Source: CALMEC01 sp963706315
GTDB taxonomy: Bacteria > Actinomycetota > Thermoleophilia > Miltoncostaeales > Miltoncostaeaceae
NCBI GenBank assembly: GCA_963706315.1
Contig: CAVPMA010000015.1
Location: 496,001 to 560,000, forward strand
DNA: 64,000 nucleotides
Direction of reading: 5' to 3'
Part shown: positions 17,394-29,413 of the stretch, piece after piece
Position numbering within the stretch: the stretch's first letter is position 1
How the letters are laid out: each line of letters starts with the position of its first letter
Translations under genes and position numbers: made by a program
The notes under the pieces: model-generated
What the model saw: only the letters and a program-made list of their open reading frames with translations
Databases searched by the model: none
What the model was told of the DNA's origin: nothing

Positions 17394-18035
17394 ATGGGAG
17401 TGGCCGACGGCGTGGGTGTGTGGATCGTCGATTCGATCCCGCTCTTTCGCAGCGGACTGCGCGGGGCGGTCGAGAACGACGAGTCGCTGACCGTCGTCGG
17501 TGAGGCGGCGTCGAGCGAGGAGGCCGCGCACGCCGGCGGGTCGGCCGAGCCTGATGTGGTGGTGCTGGAGGTCGACCTGCGGACCCGGGAGGGCGCCATG
17601 GAGGCGCGGCGGGTCAGGGAGCGGTGGCCGCGGTCGAGGTTGCTCGCCACGTCGATGACGGCGACCCCCGGTCAGGTGCGACGCGCCTTCGAGGTCGGCG
17701 CGGCCGGCCTGCTCGCGAAGACCGCCGACGGGGACGAGTTCATCCGCGCGATCCGCGCCGTCGCCGAGGGGCGCCGGTACCTCGACCCGGCCGCCGGCGC
17801 GGCCCTCGCTGAGTCGACCCGCCGGGGTCCCGTCGACCAGCTCTCCTCACGGGAGCGGGAGACGCTGCGCCTGCTGGCACTCGGGTACACGAACCAGGAG
17901 ATCGCGGAGAGCCTGGTCGTGAGCGTGCGGACGGTCGAGAGCCACCGGTCCCGCGTGATGACGAAGCTCCAGGCGACCTCGCGCGCCGAGGTCGTTCGTC
18001 ACGCGCTCGCCGCGGGGCTCCTCGACGACGCCTGA
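17394..18035 (+). CDS. LuxR/NarL-type response regulator with degenerate receiver
   Basis: The 213-residue protein joins a CheY-like receiver (1-125) to a LuxR helix-turn-helix (LSSRERETLRLLALGYTNQEIAESL, then VRTVESHRSRVMTKL). Aligned with NarL, the phospho-accepting Asp is replaced by Glu59 (DVVVLEVDL) and the second acidic-pocket residue is Ser14 (VDS instead of VDD). The conserved Lys (LLAKT) remains. It is therefore probably not controlled by ordinary phosphorylation; the Glu may mimic the active form. No histidine kinase is adjacent. ATG 17394 is used; a GTG precedes it directly. Confidence 0.85.
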   Translation: MGVADGVGVWIVDSIPLFRSGLRGAVENDESLTVVGEAASSEEAAHAGGSAEPDVVVLEVDLRTREGAMEARRVRERWPRSRLLATSMTATPGQVRRAFEVGAAGLLAKTADGDEFIRAIRAVAEGRRYLDPAAGAALAESTRRGPVDQLSSRERETLRLLALGYTNQEIAESLVVSVRTVESHRSRVMTKLQATSRAEVVRHALAAGLLDDA

Positions 18036-18038
18036 GCG

Positions 18039-18527
18039 TCAGGAGCGCGAGGGCGCCTCGCGGCTGAGGCTCTCGAGGCGGAGTGCCAGCTCGACGGCCT
18101 CGGGCTTGAGGTCGTCGGGAGCGCGATCGGCCACGAACCACGCCTCGTCGCGCAGGATCTCGAGCCGGTCCCGGGCGTCCGGGGTGCGCCGGGCCGCGTC
18201 GGCGGATGTCCTCAGCCGCACGACCATCGCCCGCAGCTCGTCCGCGGTCGGCTCCTCGTCGCGCTGTCGCCGCCCGAGAATCCACCACAGGAGGCCGAGC
18301 AGCGGGAGCTTGACGGCGAGGAACGCGACGATCACCCAGATCGTGAGCGTCACCGGACTTCCGGCGTCGGCGACCACCAGCGCGATGGTCGTCCCCATCG
18401 CGATCACCAGGCCGGCGATGAATGCGATGCCGAGCAGCCGGGCGGATCTGAGGTTGCCGTCGCGGTCGGTCGTGAACCGCGTCAGGGCCCTGGTCAGCCG
18501 GCCCGGGGTGGCGTCGGTCGCTGCCAT
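18039..18527 (-). CDS. membrane protein of unknown function
   Basis: The 162-residue protein has a basic N-terminus, two transmembrane helices (about 40-62 and 70-92: LLGIAFIAGLVIAMGTTIAL and LTIWVIVAFLAVKLPLLGLL) and a charged helical cytosolic tail (DELRAMVVRLRTSADAARR, then ELALRLESLSRE). I do not recognise a family. ATG 18527 is preceded at 6 bases by TATCCT and by no ribosome site. Its end meets the end of the response regulator. Confidence 0.65.
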   Translation of the reverse strand: MAATDATPGRLTRALTRFTTDRDGNLRSARLLGIAFIAGLVIAMGTTIALVVADAGSPVTLTIWVIVAFLAVKLPLLGLLWWILGRRQRDEEPTADELRAMVVRLRTSADAARRTPDARDRLEILRDEAWFVADRAPDDLKPEAVELALRLESLSREAPSRS

Positions 18528-18533
18528 CGACCC

Positions 18534-18539
18534 AGGATA
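18534..18539 (-). promoter_or_regulatory. -10 hexamer TATCCT, leaderless membrane-protein mRNA
   Basis: TATCCT lies exactly 6 bases upstream of ATG 18527 on the minus strand, placing the predicted transcription start at the A of the start codon. Confidence 0.45.
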
Positions 18540-18624
18540 GCCCGTCGAGGTACCCCGGAGCATCCCATCGGTCGGGCCATTGCGGGGCCCGCGTGCGGCG
18601 GGGTCGTCCGTGCGCGCCGGGTGC

Positions 18625-20586
18625 TCAGACCGCCTGCGCGGACGAGCGGATCGCCACGAGGGATGGACGTCCCTCGACCCGCAGGGCCGCCTTGAGCGCA
18701 GGAGCCAGCTCCTCGGATCGGGTCACCCGGAATCCGGCGCCACCACACAGGTCGGCGAATGCCGCGAAGTCGGGGTTCACGAGACTCGTCTGCCACACCG
18801 GCCGGATCGCCGCGACCTGCTCCCGGCTGATCTTGCCCAGCTCGCCGTTGTCGAGCAGGACGAGCGTGATGTCCATCCCGTACTTGACCGCGGTCGTGAA
18901 CTCCGCCAGGTACTGGCCGAATCCGCCGTCCCCGGCCACGGCAACTACCTTGCGCCGGCCACCCACCGCAGCCCAGGCGCCCATCGCGGCCGGGAAGCCG
19001 AAGCCGATCGACCCGAGGTACCCGGACATCAGCACGTCCTGGCCGGGCCGGCATTCGAAGTAGTGGCCGAAGGCGTAGGCGTTGTTTCCGACGTCCACGG
19101 CGATGACCGCCTCCGGTACGAGCGCGTGCGACAGGGCGCCGAAGATCGCCGCCGGGTGGATCCGGTCGGCGGGGTCGGTAAATCCGGCGCGCCGAACCTT
19201 CTCCGACCGCCATCGCGCCCGGCGCGCTGCGAGCCGCTCGCGGACGTCCGGTCGCCGCACCGCCGGGAGCGCCGCGGAGAGCAGTTCGAGCGTGCGCCCG
19301 ATGTCGCCCCAGAGCGCCACCGTCACGGGGTGGAACTTGCCGAGCGTCATGCGGTCGAGGTCGACTTGGATCGTCGGGATCCACGTCGCGATGCCGGTGT
19401 GATTCGAGAACGACGCGCCCAGCACGAGCAGGCAATCCGACTTGGCCATGGTCGCCGAGCCGATGGGCGTTCCGGATCGACCGAGCACCCCGCAGGCAAG
19501 CGGATGGTCGTCGGCGACGAGCCCCTTCGCCTTGAACGTGGTGATCACCGGGGCGTCGATCCGCTCGGCGAACGCGATCACCTCGTCGCGGAAGGGTCGG
19601 GCCCCGGCCCCGACGACGATCGCCGGACGCTCGGCCCCGGCGAGCAGCCCGACGGCCTCGTCGAGCTCGGTCTGCGGAGGCGCGATCGCGGTCGTCGACA
19701 CCCGGCCGTTCCGGGGTCGCTCGGGAGGATCGGCCTGCCCCGCGAGCTCCTGGACCTCGTCGGGGAAGATGAGATGCGCGACGTCGCGCTGGACGATCGC
19801 GTGCTTCATCGCCAGCGCGGCCAGCTCGGTGGCGTTGCCCGGTGCGATAACGGTTTGGCTCCACTCGGAGACCGCCGCGAACGCCTCCGCGAGGGGCACC
19901 TCCTGGAACGCGCCGGGTCCGAGGACCTGGGTCTGCACCTGGCCCGTCAGGGCGAGCACCGGCGCGCGATCCACCTTCGCGTCCCACAGGCCCGTGAGCA
20001 GGTTGGTCGCACCGGGCCCCGCGATCGACAGGCACGCGGCGGGCCGCCCGGTGAGCTTGGCGTACGCGCTCGCGGCGAATGCCGCGGCGCCCTCGTGGCG
20101 GATCCCGAACGATCGCAGCCGGCCGGCCTCCTCGGCGCGGCGCACTGCGTCGGAGAGCCCGAGATTGGAGTGACCGACCATCCCGAACACCGTGTCCAGG
20201 CCCCACGTGCAGAGCGTCTCGACCACCTGGTCCATGAGGGACTCACGGTGGGCGGGGCTCGGAAGCTCCACGTAGAGCCCGTCGTCGCGCTCCTCCACGC
20301 GGTAGGGGGTCGCGTTATCGGGAAATCCGGGCGGCGGGGAACCGGTGCGGGGGTGGTACTCGTAGCCGTGCCACGGGCAGAGCACGAAGCCGTTCTCGAG
20401 CTGGCCGTCGCCGAGGGGCCCACCCTGATGCGGGCAGCGGTTGTCGAGCGCTCCGTATCCCGCGGTGGTGCGCGTCAGGCAGATCGCGCGGCCCGCTGCG
20501 ACCACCGTGGTGACACGGTCGATCTCGAGCTCGCCGGGGTCGATCCGGTGCCACTCCATCGTGGGGCCGGTGCCGGGGTCGCTCAT
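18625..20586 (-). CDS. Rieske domain fused to a thiamine-diphosphate enzyme (pyruvate oxidase/acetolactate synthase-like)
   Basis: The 653-residue protein has an N-terminal Rieske [2Fe-2S] domain with ligands Cys51-x-His53 and Cys70-x2-His73 (CPHQGGPLG and CPWHGYEY). From about residue 115 it is a three-domain ThDP enzyme. The ThDP-activating Glu165 is in IRHEGAAAF, the cofactor motif starts AVAGDGGFGQ and ends LDNGELG, and a GAFQEV segment recalls PoxB. The reaction is probably oxidative or non-oxidative decarboxylation of a 2-oxo acid, with the Rieske cluster able to pass electrons; this is inferred. ATG 20586 overlaps the stop of the upstream Rieske/glutamate-synthase gene (ATGA), so both are co-translated. 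Confidence 0.85.
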   Translation of the reverse strand: MSDPGTGPTMEWHRIDPGELEIDRVTTVVAAGRAICLTRTTAGYGALDNRCPHQGGPLGDGQLENGFVLCPWHGYEYHPRTGSPPPGFPDNATPYRVEERDDGLYVELPSPAHRESLMDQVVETLCTWGLDTVFGMVGHSNLGLSDAVRRAEEAGRLRSFGIRHEGAAAFAASAYAKLTGRPAACLSIAGPGATNLLTGLWDAKVDRAPVLALTGQVQTQVLGPGAFQEVPLAEAFAAVSEWSQTVIAPGNATELAALAMKHAIVQRDVAHLIFPDEVQELAGQADPPERPRNGRVSTTAIAPPQTELDEAVGLLAGAERPAIVVGAGARPFRDEVIAFAERIDAPVITTFKAKGLVADDHPLACGVLGRSGTPIGSATMAKSDCLLVLGASFSNHTGIATWIPTIQVDLDRMTLGKFHPVTVALWGDIGRTLELLSAALPAVRRPDVRERLAARRARWRSEKVRRAGFTDPADRIHPAAIFGALSHALVPEAVIAVDVGNNAYAFGHYFECRPGQDVLMSGYLGSIGFGFPAAMGAWAAVGGRRKVVAVAGDGGFGQYLAEFTTAVKYGMDITLVLLDNGELGKISREQVAAIRPVWQTSLVNPDFAAFADLCGGAGFRVTRSEELAPALKAALRVEGRPSLVAIRSSAQAV

Positions 20587-22196
20587 AGCACCCACGGGAT
20601 GTCCGTTCGTTCCGCGATACCGCGGTCGAGCGTGATCAGGTCGGCGCGGCGCAGATCTGCGGTGCGATCGTGGCCGCAGACCCGGGCGTAGTCGACGATC
20701 ATCGCCGTCGCCCCCATCAGGAACGCATGGAGGCGCGCAGCCGAGGTTTCGACGTCGAGCCGGTCCCGGAGCACGGGGTCCTGGGTTGCGATGCCGACCG
20801 GGCAGGTGCCGCGGTGGCAGGCGCGGTACTGCTGGCAGCCGATGGCCATGAGCGAGGCCGTGGCAAGCGCGACGGCGTCGGCGCCGAGGGCGAGGGCCTT
20901 CGCCATCTCGTCCGGGGTGCGGAAGCCGCCGGTCGCGATGAGCTGCACGTCGGAGACGCCGCGGTCGTCGAGCCAGCGGCGTGCCCGGATCAGGGCGAAC
21001 ATCGAGGGGATCCCGACGTTGTCCTTGACGTGGACCGGGGCCGCGCCGGTTCCGCCACCGAGCCCGTCGAGGGTGACCCAGTCGGCGCCGGCATCCAGCG
21101 CAGCCGCCAGGTCCGCCTCGACGTCACCGGCGGCGAACTTGATGCCCACCGGCACGCCGCCGGTGATGGCCTTGATCTCGCTCACGCGCCGGGCGAGATC
21201 CGCCGGGGATTCGATGTCGCGGAAGCGCGCCGGCGAGTGCACGTCGGTGCCGGGCGCCACTCCTCGGACCGCGGCGATCTCCGGTGTGACCTTCGCTCCG
21301 AGCAAGGTGCCGCCGAGCCCGGGCTTCGCGCCCTGGCCGATCTTGATCTCGATCGCGTCGGCCGCCCGAATGTTCTCCTCGGTCCAGCCGAAGTACCCGG
21401 ACGCCATCTCGAAGATGTATCGGGTGGCGTTGCCCCGCTCGCGCGGGTGGGCGCCGCCCTCGCCGCTCGCGATCGCCGTGCCCGCGGCGGAGGCCCCGCG
21501 GGCGAGCGCCTCCTTCGCCTCCGCAGACAGTGCCCCGTAGGACATGTGGCTCACGAACACGGGGATGTCGAGGCCCAGGGGGACGTTCGCTCGCACGCCG
21601 AGCGTGACCGAGGTGTCCACCGGCACGTCCCCGAGGGTGGGCGCCCGCTCGAGCTGGGCCGGCCGGAACACGAGGTCGTGGTAGCCGGGGTAGGGGGGGC
21701 GAGGCGTGCCGGGGTCCAGCCGTTCGGACCCCATCGCCTCGACCGCGGGCCTGCCGCCGTCGGCGAGGTGGTGAACCGAGTACATCCCGCGGTCGTTCGC
21801 CCCTCTCCTGATCCAGCTGCCGAGATAGGCGTCGGGCCGGGCCGGTGCCGCGGGCACCTCGGCGGCGTCGACCTCGACGACGCCGCCGCGAACCCGAACC
21901 GGGTAGGTCGGGAGCCGATCATCCGGGTTGAAGGGCGAGACGCCGGTGCGAAGGTCGAAGTCCCACAAGTGGAGGGGGCAGATCGCCTTGCCGTCGGCGA
22001 CGGTGCCGTCGCTGATCTGCCCGCCGCGGTGGGGACAGAGGTTGCCGACCCCGAACACGTCGTCGCCGTCGCGCATGAGCGCGACCTCCGCGCCGTTCAC
22101 GTGGGCGAGCCGTCCCCGCCCCGATGGGACCTCGTCGAGCCCGCAGATCGCCACCCACCGGTCGGACGCGGCGGCGTGATCGTGTTCGTCAGGCAT
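20583..22196 (-). CDS. Rieske domain fused to an FMN-binding glutamate synthase-type domain
   Basis: The 537-residue protein begins with a Rieske domain (Cys54-x-His56, Cys73-x2-His76 in CPHRGGQ and CPLHLWDF). The rest is the FMN/Fe-S synthase domain of glutamate synthase: KIGQGAKPGLGG, the FMN-binding WVTLDGLGGGTGAAP strand, and the three-Cys 3Fe-4S motif C-x5-C-x4-C (CQQYRACHRGTCPVGIATQ). There is no glutaminase domain, so it cannot release ammonia from glutamine by itself. Such stand-alone GltB-like proteins have largely unknown substrates. ATG 22196 follows a GGGGGGACC stretch. It is coupled to the Rieske/ThDP gene downstream and lies 83 bases from the P-type ATPase stop. Confidence 0.85.
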   Translation of the reverse strand: MPDEHDHAAASDRWVAICGLDEVPSGRGRLAHVNGAEVALMRDGDDVFGVGNLCPHRGGQISDGTVADGKAICPLHLWDFDLRTGVSPFNPDDRLPTYPVRVRGGVVEVDAAEVPAAPARPDAYLGSWIRRGANDRGMYSVHHLADGGRPAVEAMGSERLDPGTPRPPYPGYHDLVFRPAQLERAPTLGDVPVDTSVTLGVRANVPLGLDIPVFVSHMSYGALSAEAKEALARGASAAGTAIASGEGGAHPRERGNATRYIFEMASGYFGWTEENIRAADAIEIKIGQGAKPGLGGTLLGAKVTPEIAAVRGVAPGTDVHSPARFRDIESPADLARRVSEIKAITGGVPVGIKFAAGDVEADLAAALDAGADWVTLDGLGGGTGAAPVHVKDNVGIPSMFALIRARRWLDDRGVSDVQLIATGGFRTPDEMAKALALGADAVALATASLMAIGCQQYRACHRGTCPVGIATQDPVLRDRLDVETSAARLHAFLMGATAMIVDYARVCGHDRTADLRRADLITLDRGIAERTDIPWVL

Positions 22197-22279
22197 GGTC
22201 CCCCCCGGTCGTCGTCGCCCTATCCGTCCCGATTGTCGGCGCAGCGTTACAGCTGGCGGCGACGGTGTCGAGGGCGACG

Positions 22280-24139
<1,860 letters not shown>

Positions 24140-24408
24140 CGGACGCGACCGCCCGGGGGGGCGGCGATCACGTGAGGAGATCTGGCGCACGCGGGCGACA
24201 TCGGGTCCTCTCGGTTACGGGCCACCGTGCCGAGCGTACCGCGCTCCCGGCGCCCCGGCCGCCCGGTACGCGCATTGGGTGTATCGGGAGCCCTCGAAGG
24301 CGAGTACACTCGATCCGGTTACACGAACCGCTGCGCGGGGCGCTGTGCTCTCTATTCGAGGCGGCGCCCCGTGTGCGTCCGGGGGCGGATCGCCCCTCGC
24401 GGGTCCGG

Positions 24409-26310
24409 TCAGGGCCCGGCGGTGGACGAGACGAAGTCGGCGACCTGGCCGATCTCCCGCGCCGACAGCTGCCCCCCGAAGGCGGGCATCGCGCCCCGCC
24501 CCGAGGTGACGATCGCCGTGACGGCCGCCTTCGACGGCTTGAGCTGGTCGAGGTTCGGCCCGACCGCTCCCGTGGTTCCGGCCGACGCAAGGGTGTGGCA
24601 GCCGCCGCACCCCGCGCTGGCGAAGACCGCGGCGCCGGGTGCGGCGGGGGCTGCGGGCGCCGCCGCTGCGGACGGCTCGCTGGCGTGCATCGTGATGATG
24701 AGGCCGGAGACGAGCACCACGACGAGGCCCGTCGCGAGCCCGAGGCCGACGTTGATGCTCGGTCCCTGCCGAGCCGGACGCGCAGCCGGCGGCTCGCGGT
24801 CCTCGGTCAGGTCGGTGCGTCCACCCGCCCCGCGCAGTGTTTGCACCATGTTGATCACGAAGAGCACCTGCGCCAGGACGAGAACCGCGACCATCACGAG
24901 CGCCAGCTGGTTGAGGAGCGCGTACTCCTCGAACGGCTGGGAGAACCGGCGAACCGACCCGCGCAGGCCGTCGATCATCCAGTACGCCGAGTTGACGGTG
25001 CCCGCGAGGAACGTGAGCCAGATGTGCCACTTCGCGAGGTTGTCGCTCCAGAGGCGTTTCCCGCTGAGCTCCGGGATGAAGTGGTAGATCGCGCCGAAGA
25101 TCAGGAGCCCGATGTTCAGCAGGGCCATGTGGTGGAAGTGGCCGACCACCCACATGGTGTTGTGCACGATCACATCCGCGGCGATGGTCGCGTTCACGAT
25201 CCCGGACAACCCGGCGAGCAGCCACGAGACCATGCCGAGGAACAGGGCGGTCGAGGCGCCGGTCCATCTGAAGTTCGAGCGCACAACCGTGAGTCCGAGG
25301 CTGTAGAGGGAGAGGGCCGACGGGATGACGAGCGCGAACGTCATCGGCTGCATGAACGTGTTGATGAGGCCCTGGTGCGTGTGCTGCGGGTAGTCGAGGT
25401 AGATGTGGTGCGCCCAGACCAGAACGTTGGCGAGCACCGCGATCGTCCACGCGACGGCGATGATGTTGCCCGCGACGAGCGGGCGGCCGGCGTACTTGGG
25501 GATGAGGTAGTAGTAGACGGCGACGGCCGGGAAGAGCAGCAGGTAGACCACCGGGTGGCCGAACCACCACAGGACGTTCTTCGCGAGCAGGGGATCCACG
25601 GAGACGCTCGGCGCCGCGGACTGCACGATCATCTCCACGAGCAGCACGGCAAGCGGGAGCGTCGCGATGATCATGTCGATCGCGATGACGGTGAGCGGGA
25701 TCACCGCGTACGGCACCGGCTTCGGGTTCGTCGCGAAGCGCCGTGGCCACAGGTAGCCGAATCCGAGGCCGAGGCCGAGGCGGTTGCCGAGCGACGAGCG
25801 CACGGCGTGGAGCGCCGGACCGACCACGATGTGCAGGATGCCCAGGCACCAAGTCACGATCCCGAGGCCCACGAGCAGCACCGAGGCGGAGAAGATCCCG
25901 GTCGCCAGATCGCTCCACTCGCCGGCCGAGTTGAACGGCAACGGGTACAGGAACACCCATGATCCGGCAAACGACATCCCGATGGTCGCCACGAGCACCC
26001 CGGCGGTGCCGACCACGAACAGCCAGAACGTCGAGCGCACCATCCACAGCCCGAACGGGCGCAGCTCGAACCCGAGCTTGGCGAGCACCCAGATCCCGAG
26101 CCCCATCACCGCGAACCCGGCCCATCCGAGGAACGCGCCGAGGCCGTGGGCGGTCATGACCGCGTAGTAGGTGTTGTCGCCGACCCGGCCGACGTCGGCG
26201 AGGCTTGATCGCAGGAGCGCTCCGAAGAGCCCCGACACGAGGAAGATCGCCGTCGACGCGATCAGGTAGCGCCCGGTCCAGAGGCGGGCGGTCCGGATGC
26301 CGTCGTTCAC
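24409..26310 (-). CDS. B-type heme-copper oxidase subunit I with fused cytochrome c domain
   Basis: The 633-residue protein is the catalytic subunit of a terminal oxidase that reduces O2 to water and pumps protons. Ligands are visible: His55 (low-spin heme, TAHGLG), His252 with Tyr256 in GHPVVY and His301-His302 for CuB, and His391/His393 in GHFHH for the hemes. HPVVY instead of HPEVY is the B-family (ba3-like) form. After the last membrane helix an Ala/Pro linker leads to a cytochrome c domain with CGGCH (568-572) and axial Met608. GTG 26310 overlaps the subunit II stop (GTGA). The c-domain may accept electrons directly from the bc1 complex or a cupredoxin. Confidence 0.92.
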   Translation of the reverse strand: MNDGIRTARLWTGRYLIASTAIFLVSGLFGALLRSSLADVGRVGDNTYYAVMTAHGLGAFLGWAGFAVMGLGIWVLAKLGFELRPFGLWMVRSTFWLFVVGTAGVLVATIGMSFAGSWVFLYPLPFNSAGEWSDLATGIFSASVLLVGLGIVTWCLGILHIVVGPALHAVRSSLGNRLGLGLGFGYLWPRRFATNPKPVPYAVIPLTVIAIDMIIATLPLAVLLVEMIVQSAAPSVSVDPLLAKNVLWWFGHPVVYLLLFPAVAVYYYLIPKYAGRPLVAGNIIAVAWTIAVLANVLVWAHHIYLDYPQHTHQGLINTFMQPMTFALVIPSALSLYSLGLTVVRSNFRWTGASTALFLGMVSWLLAGLSGIVNATIAADVIVHNTMWVVGHFHHMALLNIGLLIFGAIYHFIPELSGKRLWSDNLAKWHIWLTFLAGTVNSAYWMIDGLRGSVRRFSQPFEEYALLNQLALVMVAVLVLAQVLFVINMVQTLRGAGGRTDLTEDREPPAARPARQGPSINVGLGLATGLVVVLVSGLIITMHASEPSAAAAPAAPAAPGAAVFASAGCGGCHTLASAGTTGAVGPNLDQLKPSKAAVTAIVTSGRGAMPAFGGQLSAREIGQVADFVSSTAGP

Positions 26311-26828
26311 GGCTTCACCGTGATCTGGGCGAGCATCGCGTGGTGCCCGACGCCGCAGAACTCGAAGCACACGACCTTGTAGATGCCGGGCGTCTGGAAC
26401 GTGTGGACCACGTCCTGCGTGTGCTCCGGTGCGATCTGCGCCTGGAACAGCAGTTCGTTGTCGGTGGTCATCACGCCGAACCCGTGCGTCGTGTCGACGC
26501 TCCTGAGCTGGAACTCGACCGGCGTGCCGGCGGTCACGGTGCCCGGTGTGATCTGGAAGCCGAACTGACGGGCGACCACCTTCACGACCTGCCCGTTCGG
26601 CCCCGCGCTCTCGCCGTACGGCACGAGCAGGATCGTTCCGAGCAGCGTCGAGATCAGGAATGCGATCACGATGGCGAGCCAGGTCTTCTCGCGCTCCGCG
26701 GCCTTCTTCTCGTCGAACTCCTTCGGGTCGACCCCGCGAGTGGACCGCCAGATCGCGATCGCAAGGATGAGCCCCGCGACGACGACGATCGAGTAGGTGA
26801 CCGCGATCGCTGTGGCCGTCGTCCCCAT
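26307..26828 (-). CDS. cytochrome c oxidase subunit II (CuA)
   Basis: The 173-residue protein has two membrane helices (about 8-26 and 50-69) and a periplasmic-side cupredoxin domain with a complete CuA site: His115 (TTHGFGV), Cys154-x3-Cys158, His162 and Met165 (CFEFCGVGHHAM). It takes electrons into the oxidase encoded by the overlapping downstream gene. ATG 26828 is chosen as the start just before the first helix. No subunit III or IV and no assembly factor is adjacent, so the cluster looks like a minimal two-gene oxidase. Confidence 0.92.
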   Translation of the reverse strand: MGTTATAIAVTYSIVVVAGLILAIAIWRSTRGVDPKEFDEKKAAEREKTWLAIVIAFLISTLLGTILLVPYGESAGPNGQVVKVVARQFGFQITPGTVTAGTPVEFQLRSVDTTHGFGVMTTDNELLFQAQIAPEHTQDVVHTFQTPGIYKVVCFEFCGVGHHAMLAQITVKP

Positions 26829-26970
26829 CGGACGGGAGGTTCGCGATGGAGCCGCAACCCCCCATCCGGGCACGCGCGGGTCGCCCTCGTGGCGGCGCCC
26901 CGATCCCGGCTGCGGGGAACCCGCAAGCAGCGGGCGGTTGGGCGCCTCCCCCCAACCGGCTCCGGTCCTC

Positions 26971-26976
26971 TATTCT
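26971..26976 (+). promoter_or_regulatory. possible -10 of malate synthase
   Basis: TATTCT (26971-26976) is the best -10-like hexamer in the divergent cox/aceB spacer. A start near 26983 would put the hairpin at 27004-27030 and its T-rich tail inside the mRNA leader. No good -35 is visible. Confidence 0.3.
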
Positions 26977-27003
26977 GCTGGGCGGATTTCGGAAGGACCC
27001 CGC

Positions 27004-27042
27004 GGGGCCGCTGCCGGACGGTGCGGCCCCGTTTTCGTTTTC
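27004..27042 (+). terminator. terminator-like hairpin with T-tract in the malate synthase leader
   Basis: GGGGCCGC (27004-27011) pairs perfectly with GCGGCCCC (27023-27030) around an 11-base loop and is followed by GTTTTCGTTTTC (27031-27042). This is the only hairpin with a T-rich tail that I found in this GC-rich window, and it lies 18 bases before the aceB ATG. It is either an attenuator in the aceB leader or a guard terminator against read-through. The overlapping palindrome CCCCGCGGGG (26998-27007) could form a competing structure. Confidence 0.5.
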
Positions 27043-27060
27043 AGCGACGTAAGGAGCACC

Positions 27061-28662
<1,602 letters not shown>

Positions 28663-28668
28663 ATACCG

Positions 28669-28701
28669 GGTGCCGCCGGGGCTGAGCGCCCCGGCGGCAC
28701 C
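28669..28701 (+). terminator. hairpin after malate synthase
   Basis: GGTGCCGCCGGGG (28669-28681) and CCCCGGCGGCACC (28689-28701) form a perfect 13-bp stem with a 7-base loop, starting 7 bases after the aceB stop. There is no T-tract, but the stability makes transcription termination likely. Confidence 0.65.
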
Positions 28702-28795
28702 GTGCGCGTCGCAACCGGCTACCGCGTCGCCGGCGCTTGACCGGGCCTCCCCGGCGCAGGATGATCGCCGGGTCCGACCGGCGAGGGAGCCGTCA

Positions 28796-29413
28796 GTGCT
28801 GGGGAAAGCCGCGTTGTACGACGCGTTCGGGCGCCGCTTCGAGCGCAAGGTCGGCGCGCGGCTGCGACGCGCGGAGCTCGCTCCGTCACGCGGGCGAGTG
28901 CTGGAGATCGGCGCCGGCACGGGAGCGAACCTGCCGCACTACCCGGAGGGCGTGGACGAGTTGGTCGTCACGGAGCCGGATGCCGCGATGTTGAAGCGCT
29001 TGCGGCGGCGGGCCGCCGAACGGGGTCGCGAAGCGTCCGTCGTGCAGGCGTCGGCGCAGGCGCTGCCGTTCAACGACGCGTCGTTCGACACCGTCGTGGC
29101 AACGGTGGTGCTCTGCTCGGTGCCGAGCCAGGCGGACGCGCTCCGAGAGGTCCGCCGGGTGCTTCGACCGGGCGGGCAGTTCCTCTTCGCGGAGCACGTC
29201 CGCGCCGACGATCCGCGCCGCGCCCGCAGGCAGGACCGCCTGGACCGCCCGTGGTCGTTCGTGGCGTCCGGCTGCCATCCCAACCGGGACACCCTGGCGG
29301 CGATCGAGGCGGCGGGCTTCGAGGTGCAGGAACTGGAGCGCTCGGAGCTCCCCGTGGGCCCGAAGCTCGTCCGCCCGTACATCCTGGGAAAGGCCACCGT
29401 CCCGGGCGATTAA
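28796..29413 (+). CDS. class I SAM-dependent methyltransferase
   Basis: The 205-residue protein has motif I VLEIGAGTGANLPHY, an acidic strand end (VVTEPDAAML), a motif II region SFDTVVATVVLCSV and LRPGGQFLFAEHV, the UbiE/METTL7-like layout. The FVASGCHPNRDTLAAIEAAGF segment resembles lipid or small-molecule methyltransferases of the phosphatidylethanolamine N-methyltransferase type. The substrate is not known. The GTG start at 28796 has GGGAG 6 bases upstream and gives the start expected for the family. The TAA stop lies within the first copy of a 16-base repeat. Confidence 0.82.
   Translation: MLGKAALYDAFGRRFERKVGARLRRAELAPSRGRVLEIGAGTGANLPHYPEGVDELVVTEPDAAMLKRLRRRAAERGREASVVQASAQALPFNDASFDTVVATVVLCSVPSQADALREVRRVLRPGGQFLFAEHVRADDPRRARRQDRLDRPWSFVASGCHPNRDTLAAIEAAGFEVQELERSELPVGPKLVRPYILGKATVPGD

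Noticed and set aside
26829..27060. Possible glycine or other known riboswitch in the malate synthase leader
   Set aside because: The conserved core sequences of the glycine and other familiar classes were not found; only a hairpin with a T-tract is supported.
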